In this document: positions 12,003 through 26,283 of the stretch, one piece after another
Numbering within the stretch: the first letter of the stretch is position 1
How the letters are laid out: each line of letters starts with the position of its first letter
Assembly (NCBI GenBank): GCA_963932145.1
Contig: CAWVQA010000088.1
Location: 47,289-111,288 of the forward strand
Length of the DNA stretch: 64,000 bases
Direction of reading: 5' to 3'
Source: Acanthosepion lycidas
Taxonomy: Eukaryota; Mollusca; Cephalopoda; Sepiida; Sepiidae
Made by a program: the position numbers and the translations under genes
The notes under the pieces: model-generated
Seen by the model: the letters and a program-made list of their open reading frames with translations, nothing else
Told to the model about the DNA's origin: nothing
Database searches by the model: none

Positions 12003-15000
12003 AATTTCATTGTTTTTCTAATGTTTTCAACCAGTTATTGATATTTACAAACTAGCGTTAAAAAGTAGTGAAAAAAGCTAGATTTTGCAATGAAATCGCT
12101 ATGTAATTAAAAGTTGTGTAAAACATAAAATCTTAAATATAACTTTGTCAAAACTTCTGAAACTAGTTAAAATCAATAAGTTTTGATTGATTTCATATCG
12201 ATTTTCAATAATTTCATTGTTTTTCTAATGTTTTCAAACAGTTATTGATATTTACAAACTAGCGTTAAAAAGTAGTGAAAAAAGCTAGATTTTGCAATGA
12301 AATCGCTATGTAATTAAAAGTTGTGTAAAACATAAAATCTTAAATATAACTTTGTCAAAACTTCTGAAACTAGTTAAAATCAATAAGTTTTGATTGATTT
12401 CATATCGATTTTCAATAATTTCATTGTTTTTCTAATGTTTTCAACCAGTTATTGATATTTACAAACTAGCGTTAAAAAGTAGTGAAAAAAGCTAGATTTT
12501 GCAATGAAATCGCTATGTAATTAAAAGTTGTGTAAAACATAAAATCTTAAATATAACTTTGTCAAAACTTCTGAAACTAGTTAAAATCAATAAGTTTTGA
12601 TTGATTTCATATCGATTTTCAATAATTTCATTGTTTTTCTAATGTTTTCAACCAGTTATTGATATTTACAAACTAGCGTTAAAAAGTAGTGAAAAAAGCT
12701 AGATTTTGCAATGAAATCGCTATGTAATTAAAAGTTGTGTAAAACATAAAATCTTAAATATAACTTTGTCAAAACTTCTGAAACTAGTTAAAATCAATAA
12801 GTTTTGATTGATTTCATATCGATTTTCAATAATTTCATTGTTTTTCTAATGTTTTCAACCAGTTATTGATATTTACAAACTAGCGTTAAAAAGTAGTGAA
12901 AAAAGCTAGATTTTGCAATGAAATCGCTATGTAATTAAAAGTTGTGTAAAACATAAAATCTTAAATATAACTTTGTCAAAACTTCTGAAACTAGTTAAAA
13001 TCAATAAGTTTTGATTGATTTCATATCGATTTTCAATAATTTCATTGTTTTTCTAATGTTTTCAACCAGTTATTGATATTTACAAACTAGCGTTAAAAAG
13101 TAGTGAAAAAAGCTAGATTTTGCAATGAAATCGCTATGTAATTAAAAGTTGTGTAAAACATAAAATCTTAAATATAACTTTGTCAAAACTTCTGAAACTA
13201 GTTAAAATCAATAAGTTTTGATTGATTTCATATCGATTTTCAATAATTTCATTGTTTTTCTAATGTTTTCAACCAGTTATTGATATTTACAAACTAGCGT
13301 TAAAAAGTAGTGAAAAAAGCTAGATTTTGCAATGAAATCGCTATGTAATTAAAAGTTGTGTAAAACATAAAATCTTAAATATAACTTTGTCAAAACTTCT
13401 GAAACTAGTTAAAATCAATAAGTTTTGATTGATTTCATATCGATTTTCAATAATTTCATTGTTTTTCTAATGTTTTCAAACAGTTATTGATATTTACAAA
13501 CTAGCGTTAAAAAGTAGTGAAAAAAGCTAGATTTTGCAATGAAATCGCTATGTAATTAAAAGTTGTGTAAAACATAAAATCTTAAATATAACTTTGTCAA
13601 AACTTCTGAAACTAGTTAAAATCAATAAGTTTTGATTGATTTCATATCGATTTTCAATAATTTCATTGTTTTTCTAATGTTTTCAACCAGTTATTGATAT
13701 TTACAAACTAGCGTTAAAAAGTAGTGAAAAAAGCTAGATTTTGCAATGAAATCGCTATGTAATTAAAAGTTGTGTAAAACATAAAATCTTAAATATAACT
13801 TTGTCAAAACTTCTGAAACTAGTTAAAATCAATAAGTTTTGATTGATTTCATATCGATTTTCAATAATTTCATTGTTTTTCTAATGTTTTCAAACAGTTA
13901 TTGATATTTACAAACTAGCGTTAAAAAGTAGTGAAAAAAGCTAGATTTTGCAATGAAATCGCTATGTAATTAAAAGTTGTGTAAAACATAAAATCTTAAA
14001 TATAACTTTGTCAAAACTTCTGAAACTAGTTAAAATCAATAAGTTTTGATTGATTTCATATCGATTTTCAATAATTTCATTGTTTTTCTAATGTTTTCAA
14101 CCAGTTATTGATATTTACAAACTAGCGTTAAAAAGTAGTGAAAAAAGCTAGATTTTGCAATGAAATCGCTATGTAATTAAAAGTTGTGTAAAACATAAAA
14201 TCTTAAATATAACTTTGTCAAAACTTCTGAAACTAGTTAAAATCAATAAGTTTTGATTGATTTCATATCGATTTTCAATAATTTCATTGTTTTTCTAATG
14301 TTTTCAAACAGTTATTGATATTTACAAACTAGCGTTAAAAAGTAGTGAAAAAAGCTAGATTTTGCATGTAAATCGCTATGTAATTAAAAGTTGTGTAAAA
14401 CATAAAATCTTAAATATAACTTTGTCAAAACTTCTGAAACTAGTTAAAATCAATAAGTTTTGATTGATTTCATATCGATTTTCAATAATTTCATTGTTTT
14501 TCTAATGTTTTCAACCAGTTATTGATATTTACAAACTAGCGTTAAAAAGTAGTGAAAAAAGCTAGATTTTGCAATGAAATCGCTATGTAATTAAAAGTTG
14601 TGTAAAACATAAAATCTTAAATATAACTTTGTCAAAACTTCTGAAACTAGTTAAAATCAATAAGTTTTGATTGATTTCATATCGATTTTCAATAATTTCA
14701 TTGTTTTTCTAATGTTTTCAACCAGTTATTGATATTTACAAACTAGCGTTAAAAAGTAGGGAAAAAAGCTAGATTTTGCAATGAAATCGCTATGTAATTA
14801 AAAGTTGTGTAAAACATAAAATCTTAAATATAACTTTGTCAAAACTTCTGAAACTAGTTAAAATCAATAAGTTTTGATTGATTTCATATCGATTTTCAAT
14901 AATTTCATTGTTTTTCTAATGTTTTCAACCAGTTATTGATATTTACAAACTAGCGTTAAAAAGTAGTGAAAAAAGCTAGATTTTGCAATGAAATCGCTAT

Positions 15001-15107
15001 GTAATTAAAAGTTGTGTAAAACATAAAATCTTAAATATAACTTTGTCAAAACTTCTGAAACTAGTTAAAATCAATAAGTTTTGATTGATTTCATATCGAT
15101 TTTCAAT
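12003..15107 (+). repeat. Monomer-level homogenised run of P and A monomers (15 units)
   Basis: Fifteen successive monomers carry no C, K, D, Z or t-type member. Eleven begin with CAACCAG and carry GCAATGAAATCG (starting 12003, 12417, 12624, 12831, 13038, 13245, 13659, 14073, 14487, 14694 and 14901), three are plain A and one is B. Apart from the CCAG/ACAG site and a private GTAGGG near 14758 I see almost no variation. This P-A type is uncommon elsewhere, so the run looks like a recent amplification of one or two monomers. Confidence 0.9.
12210..12416 (+). repeat. Reference monomer, type A (commonest form)
   Basis: This copy is a good example of the commonest monomer. Its diagnostic words in order are CAAACAG, TTATTGAT, TACAAACTAGCG, GTAGTGAAAAAAGCTAG, GCAATGAAATCG, CTATGTAATT, CATAAAATC, TTAAATATAAC, TTGTCAAAAC, ATCAATAAG and TTTTCAAT. 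It carries ATCGAT and ACTAGT palindromes that are nearly invariant in the array. Three CpG sites are present (AGCGTT, ATCGCT, ATCGAT). Each forward frame meets a stop, for example TGA in TTATTGAT. The start point is arbitrary because the array is circularly permutable. Confidence 0.95.
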
Positions 15108-18100
15108 AATTTCATTGTTTTTCTAATGTTTTCAAAAAGTTATTTATATTTACAAACTAGCGTTAAAAAGTAGTCAAAACAGCTTGATTTTGCATGTAAA
15201 TCGCTATGAAATTAAAAGTTGTGTAAAACATAAAATCTTAAGTATAACTTTGTCAAAACTTCTGAAACTAGTTAAAATCAATAAGTTTTGATTGATTTCA
15301 TATCGATTTTCAATAATTTCATTGTTTTTCTAATGTTTTCAAACAGTTATTGATATTTACAAACTAGCGTTAAAAAGTAGTGAAAAAAGCTAGATTTTGC
15401 AATGAAATCGCTATGTAATTAAAAGTTGTGTAAAACATAATATCTTAAATATAACTTTGTCAAAACTTCTGAAACTAGTTAAAATCAATAAGTTTTGATT
15501 GATTTCATATCGATTTTCAATAATTTCATTGTTTTTCTAATGTTTTCAAACAGTTATTGATATTTACAAACTAGCGTTAAAAAGTAGTGAAAAAAGCTAG
15601 ATTTTGCAATGAAATCGCTATGTAATTAAAAGTTGTGTAAAACATAAAATCTTAAATATAACTTTGTCAAAACTTCTGAAACTAGTTAAAATCAATAAGT
15701 TTTGATTGATTTCATATCGATTTTCAATAATTTCATTGTTTTTCTAATGTTTTCAAACAGTTATTGATATTTACAAACTAGCGTTAAAAAGTAGTCAAAA
15801 CAGCTTGATTTTGCATGTAAATCGCTATGAAATTAAAAGTTGTGTAAAACATAAAATCTTAAGTATAACTTTGTCGAAACTTCTGAAACTAGTTAAAATC
15901 AATAAGTTTTGATTGATTTCATATCGATTTTCGATAATTTCATTGTTTTTCTAATGTTTTCAAACAGTTATTGATATTTACAAACTAGCGTTAAAAAGTA
16001 GTGAAAAAAGCTAGATTTTGCAATGAAATCGCTATGTAATTAAAAGTTGTGTAAAACATAAAATCTTAAATATAACTTTGTCAAAACTTCTGAAACTAGT
16101 TAAAATCAATAAGTTTTGATTGATTTCATATCGATTTTCAATAATTTCATTGTTTTTCTAATGTTTTCAAAAAGTTATTTATATTTACAAACTAGCGTTA
16201 AAAAGTAGTCAAAACAGCTTGATTTTGCATGTAAATCGCTATGAAATTAAAAGTTGTGTAAAACATAAAATCTTAAGTATAACTTTGTCAAAACTTCTGA
16301 AACTAGTTAAAATCAATAAGTTTTGATTGATTTCATATCGATTTTCAATAATTTCATTGTTTTTCTAATGTTTTCAAACAGTTATTGATATTTACAAACT
16401 AGCGTTAAAAAGTAGTGAAAAAAGCTAGATTTTGCAATGAAATCGCTATGTAATTAAAAGTTGTGTAAAACATAATATCTTAAATATAACTTTGTCAAAA
16501 CTTCTGAAACTAGTTAAAATCAATAAGTTTTGATTGATTTCATATCGATTTTCAATAATTTCATTGTTTTTCTAATGTTTTCAAACAGTTATTGATATTT
16601 ACAAACTAGCGTTAAAAAGTAGTGAAAAAAGCTAGATTTTGCAATGAAATCGCTATGTAATTAAAAGTTGTGTAAAACATAAAATCTTAAATATAACTTT
16701 GTCAAAACTTCTGAAACTAGTTAAAATCAATAAGTTTTGATTGATTTCATATCGATTTTCAATAATTTCATTGTTTTTCTAATGTTTTCAAACAGTTATT
16801 GATATTTACAAACTAGCGTTAAAAAGTAGTGAAAAAAGCTAGATTTTGCATGTAAATCGCTATGTAATTAAAAGTTGTGTAAAACATAAAATCTTAAATA
16901 TAACTTTGTCAAAACTTCTGAAACAAGTTAAAATCAATAAGTTTTGATTGATTTCATATCGATTTTCAATAATTTCATTGTTTTTCTAATGTTTTCAAAC
17001 AGTTATTGATATTTACAAACTAGCGTTAAAAAGTAGTCAAAACAGCTTGATTTTGCATGTAAATCGCTATGAAATTAAAAGTTGTGTAAAACATAAAATC
17101 TTAAGTATAACTTTGTCAAAACTTCTGAAACTAGTTAAAATCAATAAGTTTTGATTGATTTCATATCGATTTTCGATAATTTCATTGTTTTTCTAATGTT
17201 TTCAAACAGTTATTGATATTTACAAACTAGCGTTAAAAAGTAGTGAAAAAAGCTAGATTTTGCAATGAAATCGCTATGTAATTAAAAGTTGTGTAAAACA
17301 TAAAATCTTAAATATAACTTTGTCAAAACTTCTGAAACTAGTTAAAATCAATAAGTTTTGATTGATTTCATATCGATTTTCAATAATTTCATTGTTTTTC
17401 TAATGTTTTCAAACAGTTATTGATATTTACAAACTAGCGTTAAAAAGTAGTCAAAACAGCTTGATTTTGCATGTAAATCGCTATGAAATTAAAAGTTGTG
17501 TAAAACATAAAATCTTAAGTATAACTTTGTCAAAACTTCTGAAACTAGTTAAAATTAATAAGTTTTGATTGATTTCATATCGATTTTCGATAATTTCATT
17601 GTTTTTCTAATGTTTTCAAACAGTTATTGATATTTACAAACTAGCGTTAAAAAGTAGTGAAAAAAGCTAGATTTTGCAATGAAATCGCTATGTAATTAAA
17701 AGTTGTGTAAAACATAAAATCTTAAATATAACTTTGTCAAAACTTCTGAAACTAGTTAAAATCAATATGTTTTGATTGATTTCATATCGATTTTCAATAA
17801 TTTCATTGTTTTTCTAATGTTTTCAAAAAGTTATTTATATTTACAAACTAGCGTTAAAAAGTAGTCAAAACAGCTTGATTTTGCATGTAAATCGCTATGA
17901 AATTAAAAGTTGTGTAAAACATAAAATCTTAAGTATAACTTTGTCAAAACTTCTGAAACTAGTTAAAATCAATAAGTTTTGATTGATTTCATATCGATTT
18001 TCAATAATTTCATTGTTTTTCTAATGTTTTCAAACAGTTATTGATATTTACAAACTAGCGTTAAAAAGTAGTGAAAAAAGCTAGATTTTGCAATGAAATC

Positions 18101-21100
18101 GCTATGTAATTAAAAGTTGTGTAAAACATAAAATCTTAAATATAACTTTGTCAAAACTTCTGAAACTAGTTAAAATCAATAAGTTTTGATTGATTTCATA
18201 TCGATTTTCAATAATTTCATTGTTTTTCTAATGTTTTCAAACAGTTATTGATATTTACAAACTAGCGTTAAAAAGTAGTGAAAAAAGCTAGATTTTGCAA
18301 TGAAATCGCTATGTAATTAAAAGTTGTGTAAAACATAAAATCTTAAATATAACTTTGTCAAAACTTCTGAAACTAGTTAAAATCAATAAGTTTTGATTGA
18401 TTTCATATCGATTTTGAATAATTTCATTGTTTTTCTAATGTTTTCAAACAGTTATTGATATTTACAAACTAGCGTTAAAAAGTAGTGAAAAAAGCTAGAT
18501 TTTGCATGTAAATCGCTATGTAATTAAAAGTTGTGTAAAACATAAAATCTTAAATATAACTTTGTCAAAACTTCTGAAACTAGTTAAAATCAATAAGTTT
18601 TGATTGATTTCATATCGATTTTCAATAATTTCATTGTTTTTCTAATGTTTTCAAACAGTTATTGATATTTACAAACTAGCGTTAAAAAGTAGTCAAAACA
18701 GCATGATTTTGCATGTAAATCGCTATGAAATTAAAAGTTGTGTAAAACATAAAATCTTAAGTATAACTTTGTCAAAACTTCTGAAACTAGTTAAAATCAA
18801 TAAGTTTTGATTGATTTCATATCGATTTTCGATAATTTCATTGTTTTTCTAATGTTTTCAAACAGTTATTGATATTTACAAACTAGCGTTAAAAAGTAGT
18901 GAAAAAAGCTAGATTTTGCAATGAAATCGCTATGTAATTAAAAGTTGTGTAAAACATAAAATCTTAAATATAACTTTGTCAAAACTTCTGAAACTAGTTA
19001 AAATCAATAAGTTTTGATTGATTTCATATCGATTTTCAATAATTTCATTGTTTTTCTAATGTTTTCAAACAGTTATTGATATTTACAAACTAGCGTTAAA
19101 AAGTAGTGAAAAAACCTAGATTTTGCATGTAAATCGCTATGTAATTAAAAGTTGTGTAAAACATAAAATCTTAAATATAACTTTGTGAAAACTTCTGAAA
19201 CTAGTTAAAATCTATAAGTTTTGATTGATTTCATATCGATTTTCAATAATTTCATTGTTTTTCTAATGTTTTCAACCAGTTATTGATATTTACAAACTAG
19301 CGTTAAAAAGTAGTGAAAAAAGCTAGATTTTGCATGTAAATCGTTATGTAATTAAAAGTTGTGTAAAACATAAAATCTTAAATATAACTTTGTCAAAACT
19401 TCTGAAACTAGTTAAAATCAATAAGTTTTGATTGATTTCATATCGATTTTCAATAATTTCATTGTTTTTCTAATGTTTTCAAAAAGTTATTTATATTTAC
19501 AAACTAGCGTTAAAAAGTAGTCAAAACAGCTTGATTTTGCATGTAAATCGCTATGAAATTAAAAGTTGTGTAAAACATAAAATCTTAAGTATAACTTTGT
19601 CAAAACTTCTGAAACTAGTTAAAATCAATAAGTTTTGATTGATTTCATATCGATTTTCAATAATTTCATTGTTTTTCTAATGTTTTCAAACAGTTATTGA
19701 TATTTACAAACTAGCGTTAAAAAGTAGTGAAAAAAGCTAGATTTTGCAATGAAATCGCTATGTAATTAAAAGTTGTGTAAAACATAAAATCTTAAATATA
19801 ACTTTGTCAAAACTTCTGAAACTAGTTAAAATCAATAAGTTTTGATTGATTTCATATCGATTTTCAATAATTTCATTGTTTTTCTAATGTTTTCAAACAG
19901 TTATTGATATTTACAAACTAGCGTTAAAAAGTAGTGAAAAAAGCTAGATTTTGCAATGAAATCGCTATGTAATTAAAAGTTGTGTAAAACATAAAATCTT
20001 AAATATAACTTTGTCAAAACTTCTGAAACTAGTTAAAATCAATAAGTTTTGATTGATTTCATATCGATTTTCAATAATTTCATTGTTTTTCTAATGTTTT
20101 CAAACAGTTATTGATATTTACAAACTAGCGTTAAAAAGTAGTGAAAAAAGCTAGATTTTGCATGTAAATCGCTATGTAATTAAAAGTTGTGTAAAACATA
20201 AAATCTTAAATATAACTTTGTCAAAACTTCTGAAACTAGTTAAAATCAATAAGTTTTGATTGATTTCATATCGATTTTCAATAATTTCATTGTTTTTCTA
20301 ATGTTTTCAAAAAGTTATTTATATTTACAAACTAGCGTTAAAAAGTAGTCAAAACAGCTTGATTTTGCATGTAAATCGCTATGAAATTAAAAGTTGTGTA
20401 AAACATAAAATCTTAAGTATAACTTTGTCAAAACTTCTGAAACTAGTTAAAATCAATAAGTTTTGATTGATTTCATATCGATTTTCAATAATTTCATTGT
20501 TTTTCTAATGTTTTCAAACAGTTATTGATATTTACAAACTAGCGTTAAAAAGTAGTGAAAAAAGCTAGATTTTGCAATGAAATCGCTATGTAATTAAAAG
20601 TTGTGTAAAACATAAAATCTTAAATATAACTTTGTCAAAACTTCTGAAACTAGTTAAAATCAATAAGTTTTGATTGATTTCATATCGATTTTCAATAATT
20701 TCATTGTTTTTCTAATGTTTTCAAACAGTTATTGATATTTACAAACTAGCGTTAAAAAGAAGTGAAAAAAGCTAGATTTTGCATGTAAATCGCTATGTAA
20801 TTAAAAGTTGTGTAAAACATAAAATCTTAAATATAACTTTGTCAAAACTTCTGAAACTAGTTAAAATCAATAAGTTTTGATTGATTTCATATCGATTTTC
20901 AATAATTTCATTGTTTTTCTAATGTTTTCAAACAGTTATTGATATTTACAAACTAGCGTTAAAAAGTAGTCAAAACAGCTTGATTTTGCATGTAAATCGC
21001 TATGAAATTAAAAGTTGTGTAAAACATAAAATCTTAAGTATAACTTTGTCAAAACTTCTGAAACTAGTTAAAATCAATAAGTTTTGATTGATTTCATATC

Positions 21101-21523
21101 GATTTTCGATAATTTCATTGTTTTTCTAATGTTTTCAAACAGTTATTGATATTTACAAACTAGCGTTAAAAAGTAGTGAAAAAAGCTAGATTTTGCAATG
21201 AAATCGCTATGTAATTAAAGTTGTGTAAAACATAAAATCTTAAATATAACTTTGTCAAAACTTCTGAAACTAGTTAAAATCAATAAGTTTTGATTGATTT
21301 CATATCGATTTTCAATAATTTCATTGTTTTTCTAATGTTTTCAAACAGTTATTGATATTTACAAACTAGCGTTAAAAAGTAGTGAAAAAAGCTAGATTTT
21401 GCATGTAAATCGTTATGTAATTAAAAGTTGTGTAAAACATAAAATCTTAAATATAACTTTGTCAAAACTTCTGAAACTAGTTAAAATCAATAAGTTTTGA
21501 TTGATTTCATATCGATTTTCAAT

Positions 21524-21730
21524 AATTTCATTGTTTTTCTAATGTTTTCAAAAAGTTATTTATATTTACACACTAGCGTTAAAAAGTAGTCAAAACAGCT
21601 TGATTTTGCATGTAAATCGCTATGAAATTAAAAGTTGTGTAAAACATAAAATCTTAAATATAACTTTGTGAAAACTTCTGAAACTAGTTAAAATCTATAA
21701 GTTTTGATTGATTTCATATCGATTTTCAAT
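21524..21730 (+). repeat. Hybrid monomer Kc/t
   Basis: The first half is Kc type (CAAAAAGTTATTTAT, TACACAC, AGTCAAAACAGCTTG, CTATGAAATT). The second half switches to the t type (TTAAATATAAC, TGTGAAAACT, ATCTATAAG). The switch falls between the GAAATT and TTAAATATA sites, about 30 bases apart. The same hybrid is at 37254-37460, as expected from the long duplication. Confidence 0.85.
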
Positions 21731-23386
21731 AATTTCATTGTTTTTCTAATGTTTTCAACCAGTTATTGATATTTACAAACTAGCGTTAAAAAGTAGTGAA
21801 AAAAGCTAGATTTTGCATGTAAATCGTTATGTAATTAAAAGTTGTGTAAAACATAAAATCTTAAATATAACTTTGTCAAAACTTCTGAAACTAGTTAAAA
21901 TCAATAAGTTTTGATTGATTTCATATCGATTTTCAATAATTTCATTGTTTTTCTAATGTTTTCAAAAAGTTATTTATATTTACAAACTAGCGTTAAAAAG
22001 TAGTGTAAAAAGCTAGATTTTGCAATGAAATCGCTATGTAATTAAAAGTTGTGTAAAACATAAAATCTTAAATATAACTTTGTCAAAACTTCTGAAACTA
22101 GTTAAAATCAATAAGTTTTGATTGATTTCATATCGATTTTCAATAATTTCATTGTTTTTCTAATGTTTTCAAACAGTTATTGATATTTACAAACTAGCGT
22201 TAAAAAGTAGTGAAAAAAGCTAGATTTTGCAATGAAATCGCTATGTAATTAAAAGTTGTGTAAAACATAAAATCTTAAATATAACTTTGTGAAAACTTCT
22301 GAAACTAGTTAAAATCTATAAGTTTTGATTGATTTCATATCGATTTTCAATAATTTCATTGTTTTTCTAATGTTTTCCACCAGTTATTGATATTTACAAA
22401 CTAGCGTTAAAAAGTAGTGAAAAAAGCTAGATTTTGCATGTAAATCGTTATGTAATTAAAAGTTGTGTAAAACATAAAATCTTAAATATAACTTTGTCAA
22501 AACTTCTGAAACTAGTTAAAATCAATAAGTTTTGATTGATTTCATATCGATTTTCAATAATTTCATTGTTTTTCTAATGTTTTCAAAAAGTTATTTATAT
22601 TTACAAACTAGCGTTAAAAAGTAGTCAAAACAGCTTGATTTTGCATGTAAATCGCTATGAAATTAAAAGTTGTGTAAAACATAAAATCTTAAGTATAACT
22701 TTGTCAAAACTTCTGAAACTAGTTAAAATCAATAAGTTTTGATTGATTTCATATCGATTTTCAATAATTTCATTGTTTTTCTAATGTTTTCAAACAGTTA
22801 TTGATATTTACAAACTAGCGTTAAAAAGTAGTGAAAAAAGCTAGATTTTGCAATGAAATCGCTATGTAATTAAAAGTTGTGTAAAACATAATATCTTAAA
22901 TATAACTTTGTCAAAACTTCTGAAACTAGTTAAAATCAATAAGTTTTGATTGATTTCATATCGATTTTCAATAATTTCATTGTTTTTCTAATGTTTTCAA
23001 ACAGTTATTGATATTTACAAACTAGCGTTAAAAAGTAGTGAAAAAAGCTAGATTTTGCAATGAAATCGCTATGTAATTAAAAGTTGTGTAAAACATAAAA
23101 TCTTAAATATAACTTTGTCAAAACTTCTGAAACTAGTTAAAATCAATAAGTTTTGATTGATTTCATATCGATTTTCAATAATTTCATTGTTTTTCTAATG
23201 TTTTCAAACAGTTATTCATATTTACAAACTAGCGTTAAAAAGTAGTGAAAAAAGCTAGATTTTGCATGTAAATCGCTATGTAATTAAAAGTTGTGTAAAA
23301 CATAAAATCTTAAATATAACTTTGTCAAAACTTCTGAAACTAGTTAAAATCAATAAGTTTTGATTGATTTCATATCGATTTTCAAT

Positions 23387-23593
23387 AATTTCATTGTTTT
23401 TCTAATGTTTTCAAACAGTTATTGATATTTACAAACTAGCGTTAAAAAGTAGTGAAAACAGCTTGATTTTGCATGTAAATCGCTATGAAATTAAAAGTTG
23501 TGTAAAACATAAAATCTTAAATATAACTTTGTCAAAACTTCTGAAACTAGTTAAAATCAATAAGTTTTGATTGATTTCATATCGATTTTCAAT
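23387..23593 (+). repeat. Type E hybrid monomer (AGTGAAAACAGCTTG)
   Basis: E monomers begin the diagnostic stretch as A/B (AGTG), continue as C (AAAACAGCTTG, GCATGTAAATCG, CTATGAAATT) and end as A/B (TTAAATATAAC). They start at 8693, 10761, 23387, 30631, 39117, 42014, 44084 and 50086. Four of them (30631, 42014, 44084, 50086) also share TACAACCTAGCG. The patchwork suggests an old conversion or crossover between A/B and C monomers. Confidence 0.85.
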
Positions 23594-24834
23594 AATTTCA
23601 TTGTTTTTCTAATGTTTTCAAACAGTTATTGATATTTACAAACTAGCGTTAAAAAGTAGTCAAAACAGCTTGATTTTGCATGTAAATCGCTATGAAATTA
23701 AAAGTTGTGTAAAACATAAAATCTTAAGTATAACTTTGTCAAAACTTCTGAAACTAGTTAAAATCAATAAGTTTTGATTGATTTCATATCGATTTTCGAT
23801 AATTTCATTGTTTTTCTAATGTTTTCAAACAGTTATTGATATTTACAAACTAGCGTTAAAAAGTAGTGAAAAAAGCTAGATTTTGCAATGAAATCGCTAT
23901 GTAATTAAAGTTGTGTAAAACATAAAATCTTAAATATAACTTTGTCAAAACTTCTGAAACTAGTTAAAATCAATAAGTTTTGATTGATTTCATATCGATT
24001 TTCAATAATTTCATTGTTTTTCTAATGTTTTCAAACAGTTATTGATATTTACAAACTAGCGTTAAAAAGTAGTGAAAAAAGCTAGATTTTGCATGTAAAT
24101 CGCTATGTAATTAAAAGTTGTGTAAAACATAAAATCTTAAATATAACTTTGTGAAATCTTCTGAAACTAGTTAAAATCTATAAGTTTTGATTGATTTCAT
24201 ATCGATTTTCAATAATTTCATTGTTTTTCTAATGTTTTCAACCAGTTATTGATATTTACAAACTAGCGTTAAAAAGTAGTGAAAAAAGCTAGATTTTGCA
24301 ATGAAATCGCTATGTAATTAAAAGTTGTGTAAAACATAAAATCTTAAATATAACTTTGTCAAAACTTCTGAAACTAGTTAAAATCAATAAGTTTTGATTG
24401 ATTTCATATCGATTTTCAATAATTTCATTGTTTTTCTAATGTTTTCAAATAGTTATTGATATTTACAAACTAGCGTTAAAAAGTAGTGAAAAAAGCTAAA
24501 TTTTGCAATGAAATCGCTATGTAATTAAAAGTTGTGTAAAACATAAAATCTTAAATATAACTTTGTCAAAACTTCTGAAACTAGTTAAAATCAATAAGTT
24601 TTGATTGATTTCATATCGATTTTCAATAATTTCATTGTTTTTCTAATGTTTTCAAACAGTTATTGATATTTACAAACTAGCGTTAAAAAGTAGTGAAAAA
24701 AGCTAGATTTTGCATGTAAATCGTTATGTAATTAAAAGTTGTGTAAAACATAAAATCTTAAATATAACTTTGTCAAAACTTCTGAAACTAGTTAAAATCA
24801 ATAAGTTTTGATTGATTTCATATCGATTTTCAAT

Positions 24835-26283
24835 AATTTCATTGTTTTTCTAATGTTTTCAAAAAGTTATTTATATTTACACACTAGCGTTAAAAAGTAG
24901 TCAAAACAGCTTGATTTTGCATGTAAATCGCTATGAAATTAAAAGTTGTGTAAAACATAAAATCTTAAGTATAACTTTGTCAAAACTTCTGAAACTAGTT
25001 AAAATCAATAAGTTTTGATTGATTTCATATCGATTTTCAATAATTTCATTGTTTTTCTAATGTTTTCAAACAGTTATTGATATTTACAAACTAGCGTTAA
25101 AAAGTAGTGAAAAAAGCTAGATTTTGCAATGAAATCGCTATGTAATTAAAAGTTGTGTAAAACATAAAATCTTAAATATAACTTTGTCAAAACTTCTGAA
25201 ACTAGTTAAAATCAATAAGTTTTGATTGATTTCATATCGATTTTCAATAATTTCATTGTTTTTCTAATGTTTTCAAACAGTTATTGATATTTACAAACTA
25301 GCGTTAAAAAGTAGTGAAAAAAGCTAGATTTTGCATGTAAATCGCTATGTAATTAAAAGTTGTGTAAAACATAAAATCTTAAATATAACTTTGTCAAAAC
25401 TTCTGAAACTAGTTAAAATCAATAAGTTTTGATTGATTTCATATCGATTTTCAATAATTTCATTGTTTTTCTAATGTTTTCAAACAGTTATTGATATTTA
25501 CAAACTAGCGTTAAAAAGTAGTCAAAACAGCTTGATTTTGCATGTAAATCGCTATGAAATTGAAAGTTGTGTAAAACATAAAATCTTAAGTATAACTTTG
25601 TCAAAACTTCTGAAACTAGTTAAAATCAATAAGTTTTGATTGATTTCATATCGATTTTCGATAATTTCATTGTTTTTCTAATGTTTTCAAACAGTTATTG
25701 ATATTTACAAACTAGCGTTAAAAAGTAGTGAAAAAAGCTAGATTTTGCAATGAAATCGCTATGTAATTAAAAGTTGTGTAAAACATAAAATCTTAAATAT
25801 AACTTTGTCAAAACTTCTGAAACTAGTTAAAATCAATAAGTTTTGATTGATTTCATATCGATTTTCAATAATTTCATTGTTTTTCTAATGTTTTCAAACA
25901 GTTATTGATATTTACAAACTAGCGTTAAAAAGTAGTGAAAAAACCTAGATTTTGCATGTAAATCGCTATGTAATTAAAAGTTGTGTAAAACATAAAATCT
26001 TAAATATAACTTTGTGAAAACTTCTGAAACTAGTTAAAATCTATAAGTTTTGATTGATTTCATATCGATTTTCAATAATTTCATTGTTTTTCTAATGTTT
26101 TCAACCAGTTATTGATATTTACAAACTAGCGTTAAAAAGTAGTGAAAAAAGCTAGATTTTGCATGTAAATCGTTATGTAATTAAAAGTTGTGTAAAACAT
26201 AAAATCTTAAATATAACTTTGTCAAAACTTCTGAAACTAGTTAAAATCAATAAGTTTTGATTGATTTCATATCGATTTTCAAT
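24835..26283 (+). repeat. Seven-monomer higher-order unit I, copy 1 (1449 bp)
   Basis: Order: Kc, A, B, C with AAATTGAAAGTTG, A, X-t, PT. The next 1449 bases repeat it. The private AAATTGAAAGTTG change (near 25561) recurs 1449 bases on (near 27010) and I saw it nowhere else. Confidence 0.92.

Larger units (their letters stand above)
21524..23593 (+). repeat. Ten-monomer higher-order unit (2070 bp)
   Basis: Order: Kc/t hybrid, PT, K-start with A body (AGTGTAAAA), A-t, PT (TTTTCCACCAG), K, Z, A, B (TTATTCAT), E. It is the 10-mer with a Kc/t hybrid in place of X-t at the front. It lies inside the long duplication, so the same unit reappears at 37254-39323. Confidence 0.87.
15870..24006 (+). repeat. 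Long segmental duplication, copy 1 (about 8.1 kb)
   Basis: This segment matches 31600-39943 at an offset of 15730 bases. Shared rare variants include TTGTCGAAAC (15871 and 31601), AAAAAGAAGTG (20754 and 36484), AGTGTAAAA (22002 and 37732), TTTTCCACCAG (22373 and 38103) and TTATTCATATT (23213 and 38943). The left breakpoint lies inside the monomer at 15729, because its front half (C type) differs from that of the partner (C' type). Within it the C, A and X-t monomers at 18627-19247 correspond to a single B-t monomer in the partner. Confidence 0.9.
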
